From contig JADJPM010000001.1 in assembly GCA_016713245.1 (NCBI GenBank), forward strand, positions 1,798,001 to 1,862,000: 64,000 nt of DNA, written 5' to 3'. Shown here in pieces: positions 25,770 through 34,882 of this stretch; positions within the stretch are counted from its first letter, which is position 1; each line of letters starts with the position of its first letter. This DNA is from Verrucomicrobiaceae bacterium (GTDB lineage Bacteria; Verrucomicrobiota; Verrucomicrobiia; Verrucomicrobiales; Verrucomicrobiaceae). Made by a program: the position numbers and the translations under genes. Below the pieces are notes generated by a model, which did no database searches, had not been told where the DNA came from, and worked only from the letters and a program-made list of their open reading frames with translations.

Positions 25770-26894
25770 ATGACTGACAAAAAAGCGCCCCAATCCCTCC
25801 TCGGCATGATGCCGGGGGAGGTGGAGGCTTTGATCAAGGAGATGGGCGAGCCGGGCTTCCGGGCGAAGCAGGTGGTGGAGTGGACGTTTGTGCGTCGCGT
25901 GGCGGACATCGAGGCGATGACGAACCTGCCAAAGGCGCTGCGTGAGCGGCTGAAGGAACGACTGGTGACGCGGTCGATGTCCATCGCCACGGTGAGCGGG
26001 TCGGCGGACACGACGCGGAAGTTTTTGCTGAAGCTGAATGACGGTCGCTATGTGGAGACGGTGCTGATTCCGGCGAATCCGGCGCTTTACGGCGGCAAAT
26101 CGGACCGGCGGACGCTGTGTGTGTCGAGCCAAGTGGGCTGCGCCTATGACTGCAAATTCTGCGCCAGCGGGCTGGCGGGCTTCACGCGGAATCTGACGGC
26201 CGGGGAGATCGTGGAGCAAATCGTGCAGGTGGAGGCGCACACGGGCGAGCGAGTGGACAACCTGGTCTTCATGGGCATGGGCGAGCCGCTGGCGAACTTT
26301 TCGAACCTCGTGAAGGCCATCGAAATCCTGAACGCGGAGTGGGGCATCGGCATCGGGGCGCGGCACATGACGGTGAGCACGAGCGGACTGGCCCCGCAGA
26401 TCCAAAAGCTGGCGGATTTCCCGCTGCAGATCCGTCTGGCGATCTCGCTGCACGGGGCGAGCGATCCGGTGCGAAATGAAATCATGCCGGTGAACCGCAA
26501 GTACCCGCTGGCGGAGCTTTTTGAGGCGCTGGAGGCCTGGAATGCGAAGCGGAAGCAGTTTCTCACGTTCGAATTCATCCTGATCGAGGACGTGAACGAC
26601 AGCCTCGACCAGGCGCGGATGCTGGCCAAACGGGCGCGGAGCGTAAACGCCAAGGTGAACCTGATTCCCTACAACACCGTGGACGGTTTGCCGTGGAAGC
26701 GGCCGTCCGAGCAGCGGCAGGACGCCTTTTTGGAGGTGCTGACATCCGCCGGGGTGACGGCCACGCTGCGGCGGGAGAAGGGTCACGACATCGCGGCGGC
26801 CTGTGGACAGCTCCGGCTGAAGCAGGAGACGAGCGAGGGGATCATCGAATCCCCGATCCCGGAGAAGAGGATCACGATTGGGGGTGGGAATTGA
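25770..26894 (+). CDS. rlmN: 23S rRNA (adenine-2503-C2)-methyltransferase, radical SAM
   Basis: RlmN methylates C2 of A2503 in 23S rRNA, and of A37 in some tRNAs, using a [4Fe-4S] radical SAM mechanism with a methylated cysteine. The 374-residue product has the cluster motif CAYDCKFC (Cys124, 128, 131), the family strands VETVLIPANP and NLVFMGMGEPLANF, the segment LAISLHGASDPVRNEIMPVN, and the late Cys near residue 351 (HDIAAACGQL) that carries the transferred methyl. Length is normal. Downstream, the giant surface-protein locus begins after 49 bp of AT-rich sequence. Confidence 0.95.
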   Translation: MTDKKAPQSLLGMMPGEVEALIKEMGEPGFRAKQVVEWTFVRRVADIEAMTNLPKALRERLKERLVTRSMSIATVSGSADTTRKFLLKLNDGRYVETVLIPANPALYGGKSDRRTLCVSSQVGCAYDCKFCASGLAGFTRNLTAGEIVEQIVQVEAHTGERVDNLVFMGMGEPLANFSNLVKAIEILNAEWGIGIGARHMTVSTSGLAPQIQKLADFPLQIRLAISLHGASDPVRNEIMPVNRKYPLAELFEALEAWNAKRKQFLTFEFILIEDVNDSLDQARMLAKRARSVNAKVNLIPYNTVDGLPWKRPSEQRQDAFLEVLTSAGVTATLRREKGHDIAAACGQLRLKQETSEGIIESPIPEKRITIGGGN

Positions 26895-26943
26895 GCTTGT
26901 AAATTCATTAGGATTGCCATATTTTCTATAAATTGGCATTCTA

Positions 26944-29900
26944 ATGACCTCTCTCTCAACAAAACTTTGGCTGTTTAGCTGGCTGTTGGCGCTCGTTCTG
27001 GGCTTCGCGGCTGGGGAAGTGCGTGCGGATGTGATGGTAGGAAATGTGGTTTACCGGGACCAGAACGCCAATCAGCGCTTCGACCTCGGTGAAGGGGTGG
27101 CGGGGGTGACGGTGGCACTCTACTTGGAGAATGATGATCCGATGACCGCCACTGCGGTGGCTACCGCCGCGACGGCGGGGGATGGTTCGTTCCTGCTGCC
27201 TCCGGTGCCAGATGGCAGCTATTTCGCGTTCATCCACCCCAACGAGTTTGCCGCGGAAGGCCCGCTCCGGGGCTTGCTGAGCCTGCCGGGAGTGCTGGGC
27301 TACTCGGCGGACGATGATGTCGGCGAGGATGGCTTTGATGATCCAGATCCGGCGACGAATGGCATCCGCACACCGACGCTGACTTTGATCACTGGCGGGG
27401 CACCGGACGCGCAGACGCTGGAAACGGGCTATCTCTCCGAGACGGATGATGGGCATGACACGGATTCAGACCTCACGCTCGACTTCGGTTTCTACAGCCC
27501 GATGGCGGTCGGGAATCTGGTGTTCGCGGACATCAACGGCAATGGCCACGCGGATTTGGGCGAGGGCATTCCGGGCGTGCTGGTGAGTTTGTATCGAGGC
27601 TCGCAGGATGTGGAAACGGAGTTGCCGCATCTGGAGACGCGGACGGATTCGCAGGGTCGCTTCCTGTTTGAGGATCTGATCGAGGGGGACTACCGCCTCA
27701 TGATTCCAGCGATCGAGTTTGAGGCTGGGAAACCGCTTTCGGGTGGCATGCCGATGAGCGGAGCCTCCCCCGTCTCGGATGATGACACCGGCGAGGATTC
27801 GGCGAATTCGCTGCTGGTGGGTGTGGTGACGGATGTCTTCAATCTCTTCGCCGGAAATGCGCCCACGGCGGAAACGGGCGAGACGGGTCTGTTTGCGGAT
27901 TCGGACGATGCCACGAGTGATAGCTCGACGGACCTGACGCGGGACTTTGGCTTCACTTTCGAGGCCGGGAAGGCGGCGGTAGGGAATCTGGTCTTCGTCG
28001 ATGATAATGGAAACAACGTCGCGGACGAGGGCGAGGGCCGCGATGACGTGGTGGTGATGCTTTTCGCTGAAAACGGCAGTGTGCCGCTGGCACAGCGTAT
28101 CACTGCCAATGGCGGTAGGTTCCTGTTCGAGAATCTGACGCCCGGCCGCTATTTCCTGCACATCCCGGCGAGCGAGTTCCGGCTGGAAAAATCTCTCTAC
28201 GCGACGGTTTCGATGACGGGCACGGTTTCCGGCGATGACGACGCGGGCGAAGACGGCGTGGATGCGGTCAATCCGCTGGTCACGGGTGTCTCGACGGCTG
28301 TTTTTGATCTCGCTGCCACGGGCATGCCGGGAGGCTTGGTCGGCGAATCGGGCCTCGGTGGCTTCAGCGATGACTTCCGCGATGAGGCCGTGGATTTGAC
28401 GCGTGACTTCGGCTTCACACTGCCGCCTTACGAACCGGTGGGCATTGGCAATGCGGTCTTCAAGGACAACAACGGCAACAACCGCATGGATGCCTCCGAA
28501 GGTGTGGAGGGCGTGACGGTGCAGATTTACACCGCTGGCAGCAATCCGCAGACGGATCTGCCGCTGGGCGTGCGCACGACGGACCCCGAGGGTTTGTTCC
28601 TCTTTGATGGTTTGGTGCCCGGAAGCTATTTCCTGCACATCCCGGGCTCGATGTTTGGCGCTTCGATGCCTTTGCAGCTCACGACCTCGCTTGCCGGCTA
28701 CGGTCTCGACAACGGTCAGGACGACAGCGTGGATGAAAACGGCGAGGACGTGGCTGATCCGACCGCCACGGGCGTGAGCACGCGAGTGATCCAGCTCACG
28801 GCCAACTTTGAACCGACGGATGCGAATGGCGAAGACGGCATCGCGGCTACCAGTGACAATGGGGATGACGACAATCTCGATCTCACCGTCGATTTTGGCT
28901 TCAGCGGAGGCTGCCCGGCCATCGGCATCTCGCCGCTGGTGAGTACCTTTCCAGATGGCCGCGTGGGCGTGGCGTATTCGCAGCAGCTCAACGTGAGTGG
29001 TGGCACGGGGCCTTACACTTGGACGTGGCGTGCGGCGACGCTGGCCGGGCTGCCGGAAGGAGTCACTCTTGCCAATTCGGGCCTTGTCTCCGGCACGCCG
29101 GTGAATTCGGCGAATCACTCGCTCATCGTGCGGGTGACGGATTCGCTAGGCTGCTTCAGCGAGCTCACGCGTGACTTCAACATCGCCAGCCCGCTGAGTC
29201 CGCTGAAGGTGGGGAATCTCGTCTTCGCCGATGCGAACCTGAACGGGCATTTCGATGCCGGTGAAGGTGTGGACGAGGTCTCGGTGCTGCTTTTCGAGGC
29301 GGGCGCTGATCCGGCGTTTGCCAATCCCGTGATGCAAACCGTCACCGCGAATGGCGGGCGCTTCCTTTTTACGGATGTGACGGCGGCGAACTACTTCCTG
29401 CACGTGCCGGCGAATGAGTTTGGCAATCAGGGGCAGCTTCGCGCGATGGTTTCGATGCCGGGAGCCGGGGCGTTGGATTCGACGCTGGATGACGATGCGG
29501 ATGAAAATGGCACCGATGCGGTGATTCCCTCGGTTTATGGCATCAGCACACCGATCTTTTCGATGACGCTGAATGCGGAGCCGGTGGGTGAAACGGGTTT
29601 CGATGGCACGAGCGACGACGCGGATGATGCGAATGCGGATCTCACGCAGGATCTGGGCTTCCAGGCGGCTTGCAGCGGTGTGGCGATCCCGGCACCGCCG
29701 AATGGGACCTTCCGCGTGGCCTATTCGCAGCAGCTCGCGGCCACCGGTGGCAGTGCGCCGTATGTTTACACGCTGGTGGGCACTTTGCCGCCAGGCCTGC
29801 TGATGAGCACGGGCGGTTTGATTTCGGGAACGCCGACCGCAGCGGGCAGTTACAGCTTCGAGGTGGATGTGACGGGGGTGGATGAATGCGTGAAACGCGT

Positions 29901-32900
29901 GCCGCTGACGCTGGTGGTCGATTCGGGACTAGGCGTGGGGAATCTCATCTACCTGGATGACGACGAAGACGATGCCTTTGATGCCGGTGAAGGTCTTTCC
30001 GGCGTGGTGGTGCAGCTTTTCCCGGAAGGCGCGGATGCGCAGACGGCGGTGCCGCTGGCCACGCGGACCTCGGGCACGGGAGGTTTTTATCTCTTCGAGG
30101 GCCTCACGGCGGGTCGCTACTTCCTGCATGTGCCGAAAGAGGAATTTGCTCTCGGCAGGCCACTCAATGGCAAAATGAGTGTTCGCGGTGCTGGAACGGA
30201 TAATGGCCTCGATGACCAGCTCGATGAAAACGGGCTCGACGCGGTCGATCCGACGCTGACGGGTGTTTCGACAGCGGTTTTCGAGCTCAGCGCCGGTCTG
30301 GAGCCGACGGATGAATCGCAGGCGGGGACGCAGTTTGGTGAGTTTGGCCAGGGAACGACTCAGGATGCCACGGTGGATGCGAACTTTGACCTGACGATGG
30401 ACTTCGGTTTCACGCGGAACTGCCCGCTGATCACGCTCACACCTGCCACGCTGCCTTCCATCATGGCGGGTGATCCGATCGACCAGAGCTTCTTCGCCAG
30501 CGGTGGCACGCTTCCTTATACCTGGACGACGACGCTGAACCTGCCGGAAGGTCTCACGCTGAGCCCGGCGGGCCGTCTGACCGGCACGGTGAGGCTTCCC
30601 GGGGCTTACGAACTGCGGCTGCGTGCGACGGATTTCTACGGCTGCAAGGCGGAAATCACGGTGATGCAGGAGGTGACCGTCGAGGTGCCGCTCTCGGTGG
30701 GAAATCTGATTTTCATCGACCAGAATCGCAATGGCCGTGCCGACGAGGGCGAGGGCGTGCCGAACGTGACCGTGCAGCTCTACCAGCAGGGCATGAACCC
30801 GCTCGTGGTGCCGCCGGTGGTCACGCCGGTGACGACGAATGCGCAGGGGCGCTATCTTTTCAGCGAGCTCGGCGAGGGCAGCTTCTTTGTGCATGTGCCC
30901 GCCTCGCAATTCCTCGAAGGCGGACCGCTGCATCAGCACATTTCGATTCCCGGCGCTGGAACGGACAACGGTCAGGATGACGACCTGGGCGAAAATGGCG
31001 TCGATACGGCGCTGCCGGCCAGTTTCGGCATTTCGAGCACGGTTTTCGCCCTCACGGTGGATGGCGAGCCGACGAATGCGACCACGGAAACGGGTCTCGG
31101 CACCGATGACGACCTCGGCATGGACAACGATGGCGACATGACCATCGACCTCGGCTTTGTGCCGCTGCCGGCGCAGGGACTGACGGTGGGCAATCTCGTC
31201 TATGTGGATGCCGATGGCGATACGCGGCCGGATGAGGGCGAGGGCAAGGATGGCGTGACGGTGCAGGTTTTCCGCCAGGGGGACAATCCACTCTTCGTCG
31301 GGCCTTTGCAGTCGCAGGTGACGAGCGGCGGCGGTTTCTATCGCTTCACCGGTCTGGAGCCGGGGAACTACTTTGTGCATGTGCCGCCGTCGAATTTCCA
31401 GCCCGGTGGTGTGCTGGTCTCTCATGTGAGCGTGTCGGGCTTTGGCCTCGATACGGGTGCGGATGACGATGTGGACGAAAATGGCGTGGATGCGCCCACT
31501 CCTTCGTCCACGGGGGTGTCGTCACTGTTCTTTGGCCTCGCCTACTACCTCGAAGCGAAGGATTCGACGACGGAGACGGGCATGGGGGCTGCGAACGACA
31601 ACGCGGATGATCCGAATGGCGACATGACGATCGACTTTGGCTTCCGCGTGGTGTGCCCCACGATCACGATTTCGCCATCCACCGGTTCGTATAACACCAT
31701 GCAATCCGTGCCGATGTCCGAGACCTTCTCCGCGTCGGGTGGCACGGCACCTTATACGTTTGAGGCCATCGGCAGTCTGCCCGCGGGCCTGACGCTGGGC
31801 AGCACGGGAGTGATCTCCGGCACGCCGACGACGCCCGGCACGGTGAGCTTTGGCGTGAAGGCCACGGATGCCCAGGCCTGCACGGCCACGGTGAACATCA
31901 CCCTGACCATTGATCCTGCCCCGGCGGGCACGAGCGTGGGCAACATGGTCTTCATCGACCGGAACTCGAACGGCTTCGCTGATGGCGGCGAGGGCGTGGC
32001 GGGCGTGACGGTGAATTTGAAAACCTCCGCAGGCGTGCTGGTGACGAGCACTTCGACGAATGGCAGCGGCATCTACGGCTTCGCGGATGTGCTGCCGGGT
32101 ACTTACTACCTCGAAATCCCCGCGGCGATGTTTTCCAGCACGGCTCCGCTCGGCGGCATGAAGTCGATGGCGGGTGTGGCTGTGGGCGATGATGACATCG
32201 GCGAGGACGGCATCGACGCGGCTGATCCGCGTGTGACAGGCGTGCGCACGGCGGATTTCACGCTGGCCATCGGCACGGCCCCCACGAGCACCACGGGCGA
32301 GACGGGTCTCGACAACGGCACCGACGATGACCGCGATCCCTTCACCGATCTCACGATCGACCTTGGCTTCACGAATGCGCTGCCGCGCAGCTTTGCCCTG
32401 TGGCAGACGGAGAATGCTCTGAACGGCCAAAACGGTGCCAACGACAATCCGGATGGCGACCGCAATTCGAACCTGATGGAGTTCGCGCTGGGTCAAAGCG
32501 GCGGCAGCAGCGTGGAAGATCCGCAGTTCCCCGGTTTCTACATTGAGCGCACCGTGGCGGGCTCGCTGGATGCGGTCGTCTGCCGTCGTGCGGGTGGTGT
32601 GCAGGGCTTGATTTATGCGGTGGAGGCCAATCTGGCGACGGTGTGGACGGAATTGACGCTCACGCCGGTGGTGACGCCGAAGACGAACGGCCTGGAGGAG
32701 GTGCGCTTCACGAACATCGAAGGGGATTCGCTGCTCACCGGTCTCGATGGCGGCGAGGTAAGGCTGCGGGTGGCTTTGGATGCGGATAACAACGGCACGC
32801 CGGAAGCCGAGGCGGTGACGCCGGTGTGGAACTGGAAACGCCGCTCGCTGCCGCAGCGTCCGCAGACTTTCTGCATGCCGCTAGTGCGCAAGGATGTCTT

Positions 32901-33780
32901 CACCGGCGCGGTGGATGGTGTCGTCACCGGCTCGACGCTCGATCTGACGACAGCGGTGGGCACTGGCTCGCTGGCTCCCTACTTCGTGGATGGAAACAGC
33001 TACTACATTGAGGTCATCGGTGGTGACCACGAAGGTCATCGCTGGGACATCGATGAGGCTCAAAGCACCGCGACGATGCTGCGCATGGATTTGAGCAACA
33101 GCCGTAACACGATGGCGACGCTGCCGATCACGCTGCAGGGCGATTTGATCGCGATTCGTGCGCACTGGACTTTCAACGATCTCTTCCCGGTGAGCCGCTT
33201 CAGCTCGAATACCTCGCAAAGCGCCGCGGACAGGCTCATCACGCTGGATCGTGCCACCGGCCTGCTGCGTGAGTTCTGGCTCTTCACGAACAGCGGATCG
33301 CCGAAGTGGGTGCTGAGCGGTGATGCGAGGCTGACGAATCAAAACGGTCGCGTGGTGGATCCAGCGGAAGGCGTCTTCCTGCATGCGCGTGCCACACCGG
33401 TGACACTGCCGCAGGCCGGCGTGGCCCGCACGAATGCCTTTGTGTGCCCGCTGCGTGCCGGGATGAACCTCGTCGGTGCCGGCTGGGCCGTGCCGATGAG
33501 CCCGCTGGATCGCAGCATGACGACGTTGGCCGGTTTCCAAGCCCATCCGGATGCCTCGCAGGCAGATCGCATCCATGTTTGGCGCGGGGATGTGGAGAGT
33601 ATGGATGCCTACACGAGCTACACCTTCATGGATTTCGGCGGCAGCCAGTTCTGGGACAAGATGGGTGATGCTGATTTGGTCGATGCCGGCCTGGAACCGC
33701 TCTTCGATGCCTGGCGGGCCGCTTTTGTCATTAGCCGCGCCGGTAACGCCACCTGGACGCAACAACCTCCGACGCCATGA
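26944..33780 (+). CDS. Giant SdrD_B/He_PIG surface protein with conserved C-terminal module
   Basis: The 2278-residue secreted protein has a signal peptide (residues 1-29), nine SdrD_B-type modules and four He_PIG modules. Each SdrD_B module begins with a VGNLVFxDxNxNGxxDxGEG calcium-binding strand-loop (starts near residues 31, 189, 346, 501, 756, 998, 1253, 1416, 1665). The He_PIG (Ig-like) modules are near 657, 910, 1160 and 1572. From about 1815 to the end there is a different module beginning FALWQTENALNGQN, including QTFCMPLVRKDVFTG and IRAHWTFNDLFP, which recurs at the end of the giant protein at 57289. I think it is of the TIGR02597 verrucomicrobial type (from memory). No LPXTG, PEP-CTERM or type IX signal was seen. 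Likely roles are adhesion or surface-layer structure. Its stop overlaps the next ATG by 4 bp. Confidence 0.88.
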   Translation: MTSLSTKLWLFSWLLALVLGFAAGEVRADVMVGNVVYRDQNANQRFDLGEGVAGVTVALYLENDDPMTATAVATAATAGDGSFLLPPVPDGSYFAFIHPNEFAAEGPLRGLLSLPGVLGYSADDDVGEDGFDDPDPATNGIRTPTLTLITGGAPDAQTLETGYLSETDDGHDTDSDLTLDFGFYSPMAVGNLVFADINGNGHADLGEGIPGVLVSLYRGSQDVETELPHLETRTDSQGRFLFEDLIEGDYRLMIPAIEFEAGKPLSGGMPMSGASPVSDDDTGEDSANSLLVGVVTDVFNLFAGNAPTAETGETGLFADSDDATSDSSTDLTRDFGFTFEAGKAAVGNLVFVDDNGNNVADEGEGRDDVVVMLFAENGSVPLAQRITANGGRFLFENLTPGRYFLHIPASEFRLEKSLYATVSMTGTVSGDDDAGEDGVDAVNPLVTGVSTAVFDLAATGMPGGLVGESGLGGFSDDFRDEAVDLTRDFGFTLPPYEPVGIGNAVFKDNNGNNRMDASEGVEGVTVQIYTAGSNPQTDLPLGVRTTDPEGLFLFDGLVPGSYFLHIPGSMFGASMPLQLTTSLAGYGLDNGQDDSVDENGEDVADPTATGVSTRVIQLTANFEPTDANGEDGIAATSDNGDDDNLDLTVDFGFSGGCPAIGISPLVSTFPDGRVGVAYSQQLNVSGGTGPYTWTWRAATLAGLPEGVTLANSGLVSGTPVNSANHSLIVRVTDSLGCFSELTRDFNIASPLSPLKVGNLVFADANLNGHFDAGEGVDEVSVLLFEAGADPAFANPVMQTVTANGGRFLFTDVTAANYFLHVPANEFGNQGQLRAMVSMPGAGALDSTLDDDADENGTDAVIPSVYGISTPIFSMTLNAEPVGETGFDGTSDDADDANADLTQDLGFQAACSGVAIPAPPNGTFRVAYSQQLAATGGSAPYVYTLVGTLPPGLLMSTGGLISGTPTAAGSYSFEVDVTGVDECVKRVPLTLVVDSGLGVGNLIYLDDDEDDAFDAGEGLSGVVVQLFPEGADAQTAVPLATRTSGTGGFYLFEGLTAGRYFLHVPKEEFALGRPLNGKMSVRGAGTDNGLDDQLDENGLDAVDPTLTGVSTAVFELSAGLEPTDESQAGTQFGEFGQGTTQDATVDANFDLTMDFGFTRNCPLITLTPATLPSIMAGDPIDQSFFASGGTLPYTWTTTLNLPEGLTLSPAGRLTGTVRLPGAYELRLRATDFYGCKAEITVMQEVTVEVPLSVGNLIFIDQNRNGRADEGEGVPNVTVQLYQQGMNPLVVPPVVTPVTTNAQGRYLFSELGEGSFFVHVPASQFLEGGPLHQHISIPGAGTDNGQDDDLGENGVDTALPASFGISSTVFALTVDGEPTNATTETGLGTDDDLGMDNDGDMTIDLGFVPLPAQGLTVGNLVYVDADGDTRPDEGEGKDGVTVQVFRQGDNPLFVGPLQSQVTSGGGFYRFTGLEPGNYFVHVPPSNFQPGGVLVSHVSVSGFGLDTGADDDVDENGVDAPTPSSTGVSSLFFGLAYYLEAKDSTTETGMGAANDNADDPNGDMTIDFGFRVVCPTITISPSTGSYNTMQSVPMSETFSASGGTAPYTFEAIGSLPAGLTLGSTGVISGTPTTPGTVSFGVKATDAQACTATVNITLTIDPAPAGTSVGNMVFIDRNSNGFADGGEGVAGVTVNLKTSAGVLVTSTSTNGSGIYGFADVLPGTYYLEIPAAMFSSTAPLGGMKSMAGVAVGDDDIGEDGIDAADPRVTGVRTADFTLAIGTAPTSTTGETGLDNGTDDDRDPFTDLTIDLGFTNALPRSFALWQTENALNGQNGANDNPDGDRNSNLMEFALGQSGGSSVEDPQFPGFYIERTVAGSLDAVVCRRAGGVQGLIYAVEANLATVWTELTLTPVVTPKTNGLEEVRFTNIEGDSLLTGLDGGEVRLRVALDADNNGTPEAEAVTPVWNWKRRSLPQRPQTFCMPLVRKDVFTGAVDGVVTGSTLDLTTAVGTGSLAPYFVDGNSYYIEVIGGDHEGHRWDIDEAQSTATMLRMDLSNSRNTMATLPITLQGDLIAIRAHWTFNDLFPVSRFSSNTSQSAADRLITLDRATGLLREFWLFTNSGSPKWVLSGDARLTNQNGRVVDPAEGVFLHARATPVTLPQAGVARTNAFVCPLRAGMNLVGAGWAVPMSPLDRSMTTLAGFQAHPDASQADRIHVWRGDVESMDAYTSYTFMDFGGSQFWDKMGDADLVDAGLEPLFDAWRAAFVISRAGNATWTQQPPTP

Positions 33781-34430
33781 AGAAGCTCCTCTGCCTTGTT
33801 TTTGCCCTGATCGCGGTCTCAGCGCCCGCGAGGACGATCTCGTGGCGCAGCGGCATCGGGGATGACCTCCTCAATAGCAGCGGCCTCTTGCTGGATGACT
33901 CGTTCACCTTTGAACTGGGCGCTTTCGATGCCGGTTTCACGCCGGACGCCACGAATTACGGTGATTGGAGCAGCCGCTGGCATGCCTTCGGCCAGGCGAC
34001 GTATGAGCCGCTGCTGGGCAATGGCTGGGAGCCGGGGCTGCAATACTTCACCAAAGATACGACGGTGATCGGCGGGCAGCTTTCGAGCGAGTCCCCCCCG
34101 CTGGCGAGCTATGCCTTCACGGCGGGCACGCAGGCCTGGCTGTGGGTGTATGACAGCAAGGTGGTGGCTCCCACGAGCGAGTGGGCGCTGGTCGGCGGCA
34201 GCACGTGGACTTTTCCAGCCTCGGATCTGCTGAACCTCACCCCCGTGGTCTGGGAGCTAAACAGCGCCGACCGCACCGTCTGGGGCGGAGCCAACGATCT
34301 GCGTGGCGATGGGACTTTCAGCGCCACACCAGCGGCTTTTGACCTTCAGACGGCCGTGGTGCCGGAGCCGGGTAGCCTCGTGCTTCTGGGCGTTGCGGGG
34401 TGGCTGGCGGGCATGCGCCGCCGCCGGTGA
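33777..34430 (+). CDS. PEP-CTERM sorting-domain protein
   Basis: The 217-residue protein has a signal peptide (MKKLLCLVFALIAVSAPA), a beta-rich body, and the C-terminal PEP-CTERM sorting signal: VPEP at about residue 194, a hydrophobic helix GSLVLLGVAGWLAG, and the arginine tail MRRRR. Such proteins are processed by exosortase and are associated with exopolysaccharide production. No exosortase gene is in the window. The ATG overlaps the stop of the 2278-residue gene (ATGA at 33777-33780), so translation is probably coupled and the two may be displayed together. Confidence 0.88.
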   Translation: MKKLLCLVFALIAVSAPARTISWRSGIGDDLLNSSGLLLDDSFTFELGAFDAGFTPDATNYGDWSSRWHAFGQATYEPLLGNGWEPGLQYFTKDTTVIGGQLSSESPPLASYAFTAGTQAWLWVYDSKVVAPTSEWALVGGSTWTFPASDLLNLTPVVWELNSADRTVWGGANDLRGDGTFSATPAAFDLQTAVVPEPGSLVLLGVAGWLAGMRRRR

Positions 34431-34882
34431 GCGGAGCAGGGGAGGCGAGGCTCGGGATAGACCGGTCCAGTCGTAGGCCGGATGTGTTCGGCGGGCAGGA
34501 CGTCACTCACACGAAGGATGCACTTCGCCGAACTATCCGGCGGGTTTGGAGGTGGGGCGAACGGGTCAGCACTCGATCAGGCCCTGGGCCGGATAGTTGG
34601 GCGGCTTTCCCGCCGGGAACCAAGGCACCATCTCCGCCCAACTCATCTGCCCTGCATTTTTCCCGGAACAAACCGCAGAAGACGGATTCATTTAAGTTTT
34701 CCGTAATTTTAAGGATAAAGTTCTTGATTCATGGCTCGATAAAAATAGAATCTGCTATAATTTATATAATCTCCATGATTCTATCCACCTCCACCGCTGC
34801 TGTCGCCCTCGCCCTGCGAAAGCCGCTTCTGCCGTCTGAACTCCCACCATCTCTGCCACCGCTCTGAACCGCTGATTCTTCC
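34431..34882. other. Intergenic region with long inverted repeat and AT-rich promoter zone
   Basis: This 452-bp gap contains an inverted repeat whose arms CGCCGAACTATCCGG (34526-34540) and CCGGATAGTTGGGCG (34589-34603) match at 14 of 15 positions. An AT-rich stretch at 34680-34785 has two -10-like boxes, TATAAT (34756-34761) and TATATAAT (34763-34770), without a clear -35. The palindrome may end the upstream transcript and the AT-rich part start the next. No convincing gene was seen inside. Confidence 0.5.

Noticed and set aside
26914..26940. Inverted repeat TGCCA...TGGCA and a TATAAA box before the gene at 26944, as an operator with a leaderless start
   Set aside because: The arms are only 5 bp and the hexamers have no proper spacing; too weak to report as a feature.
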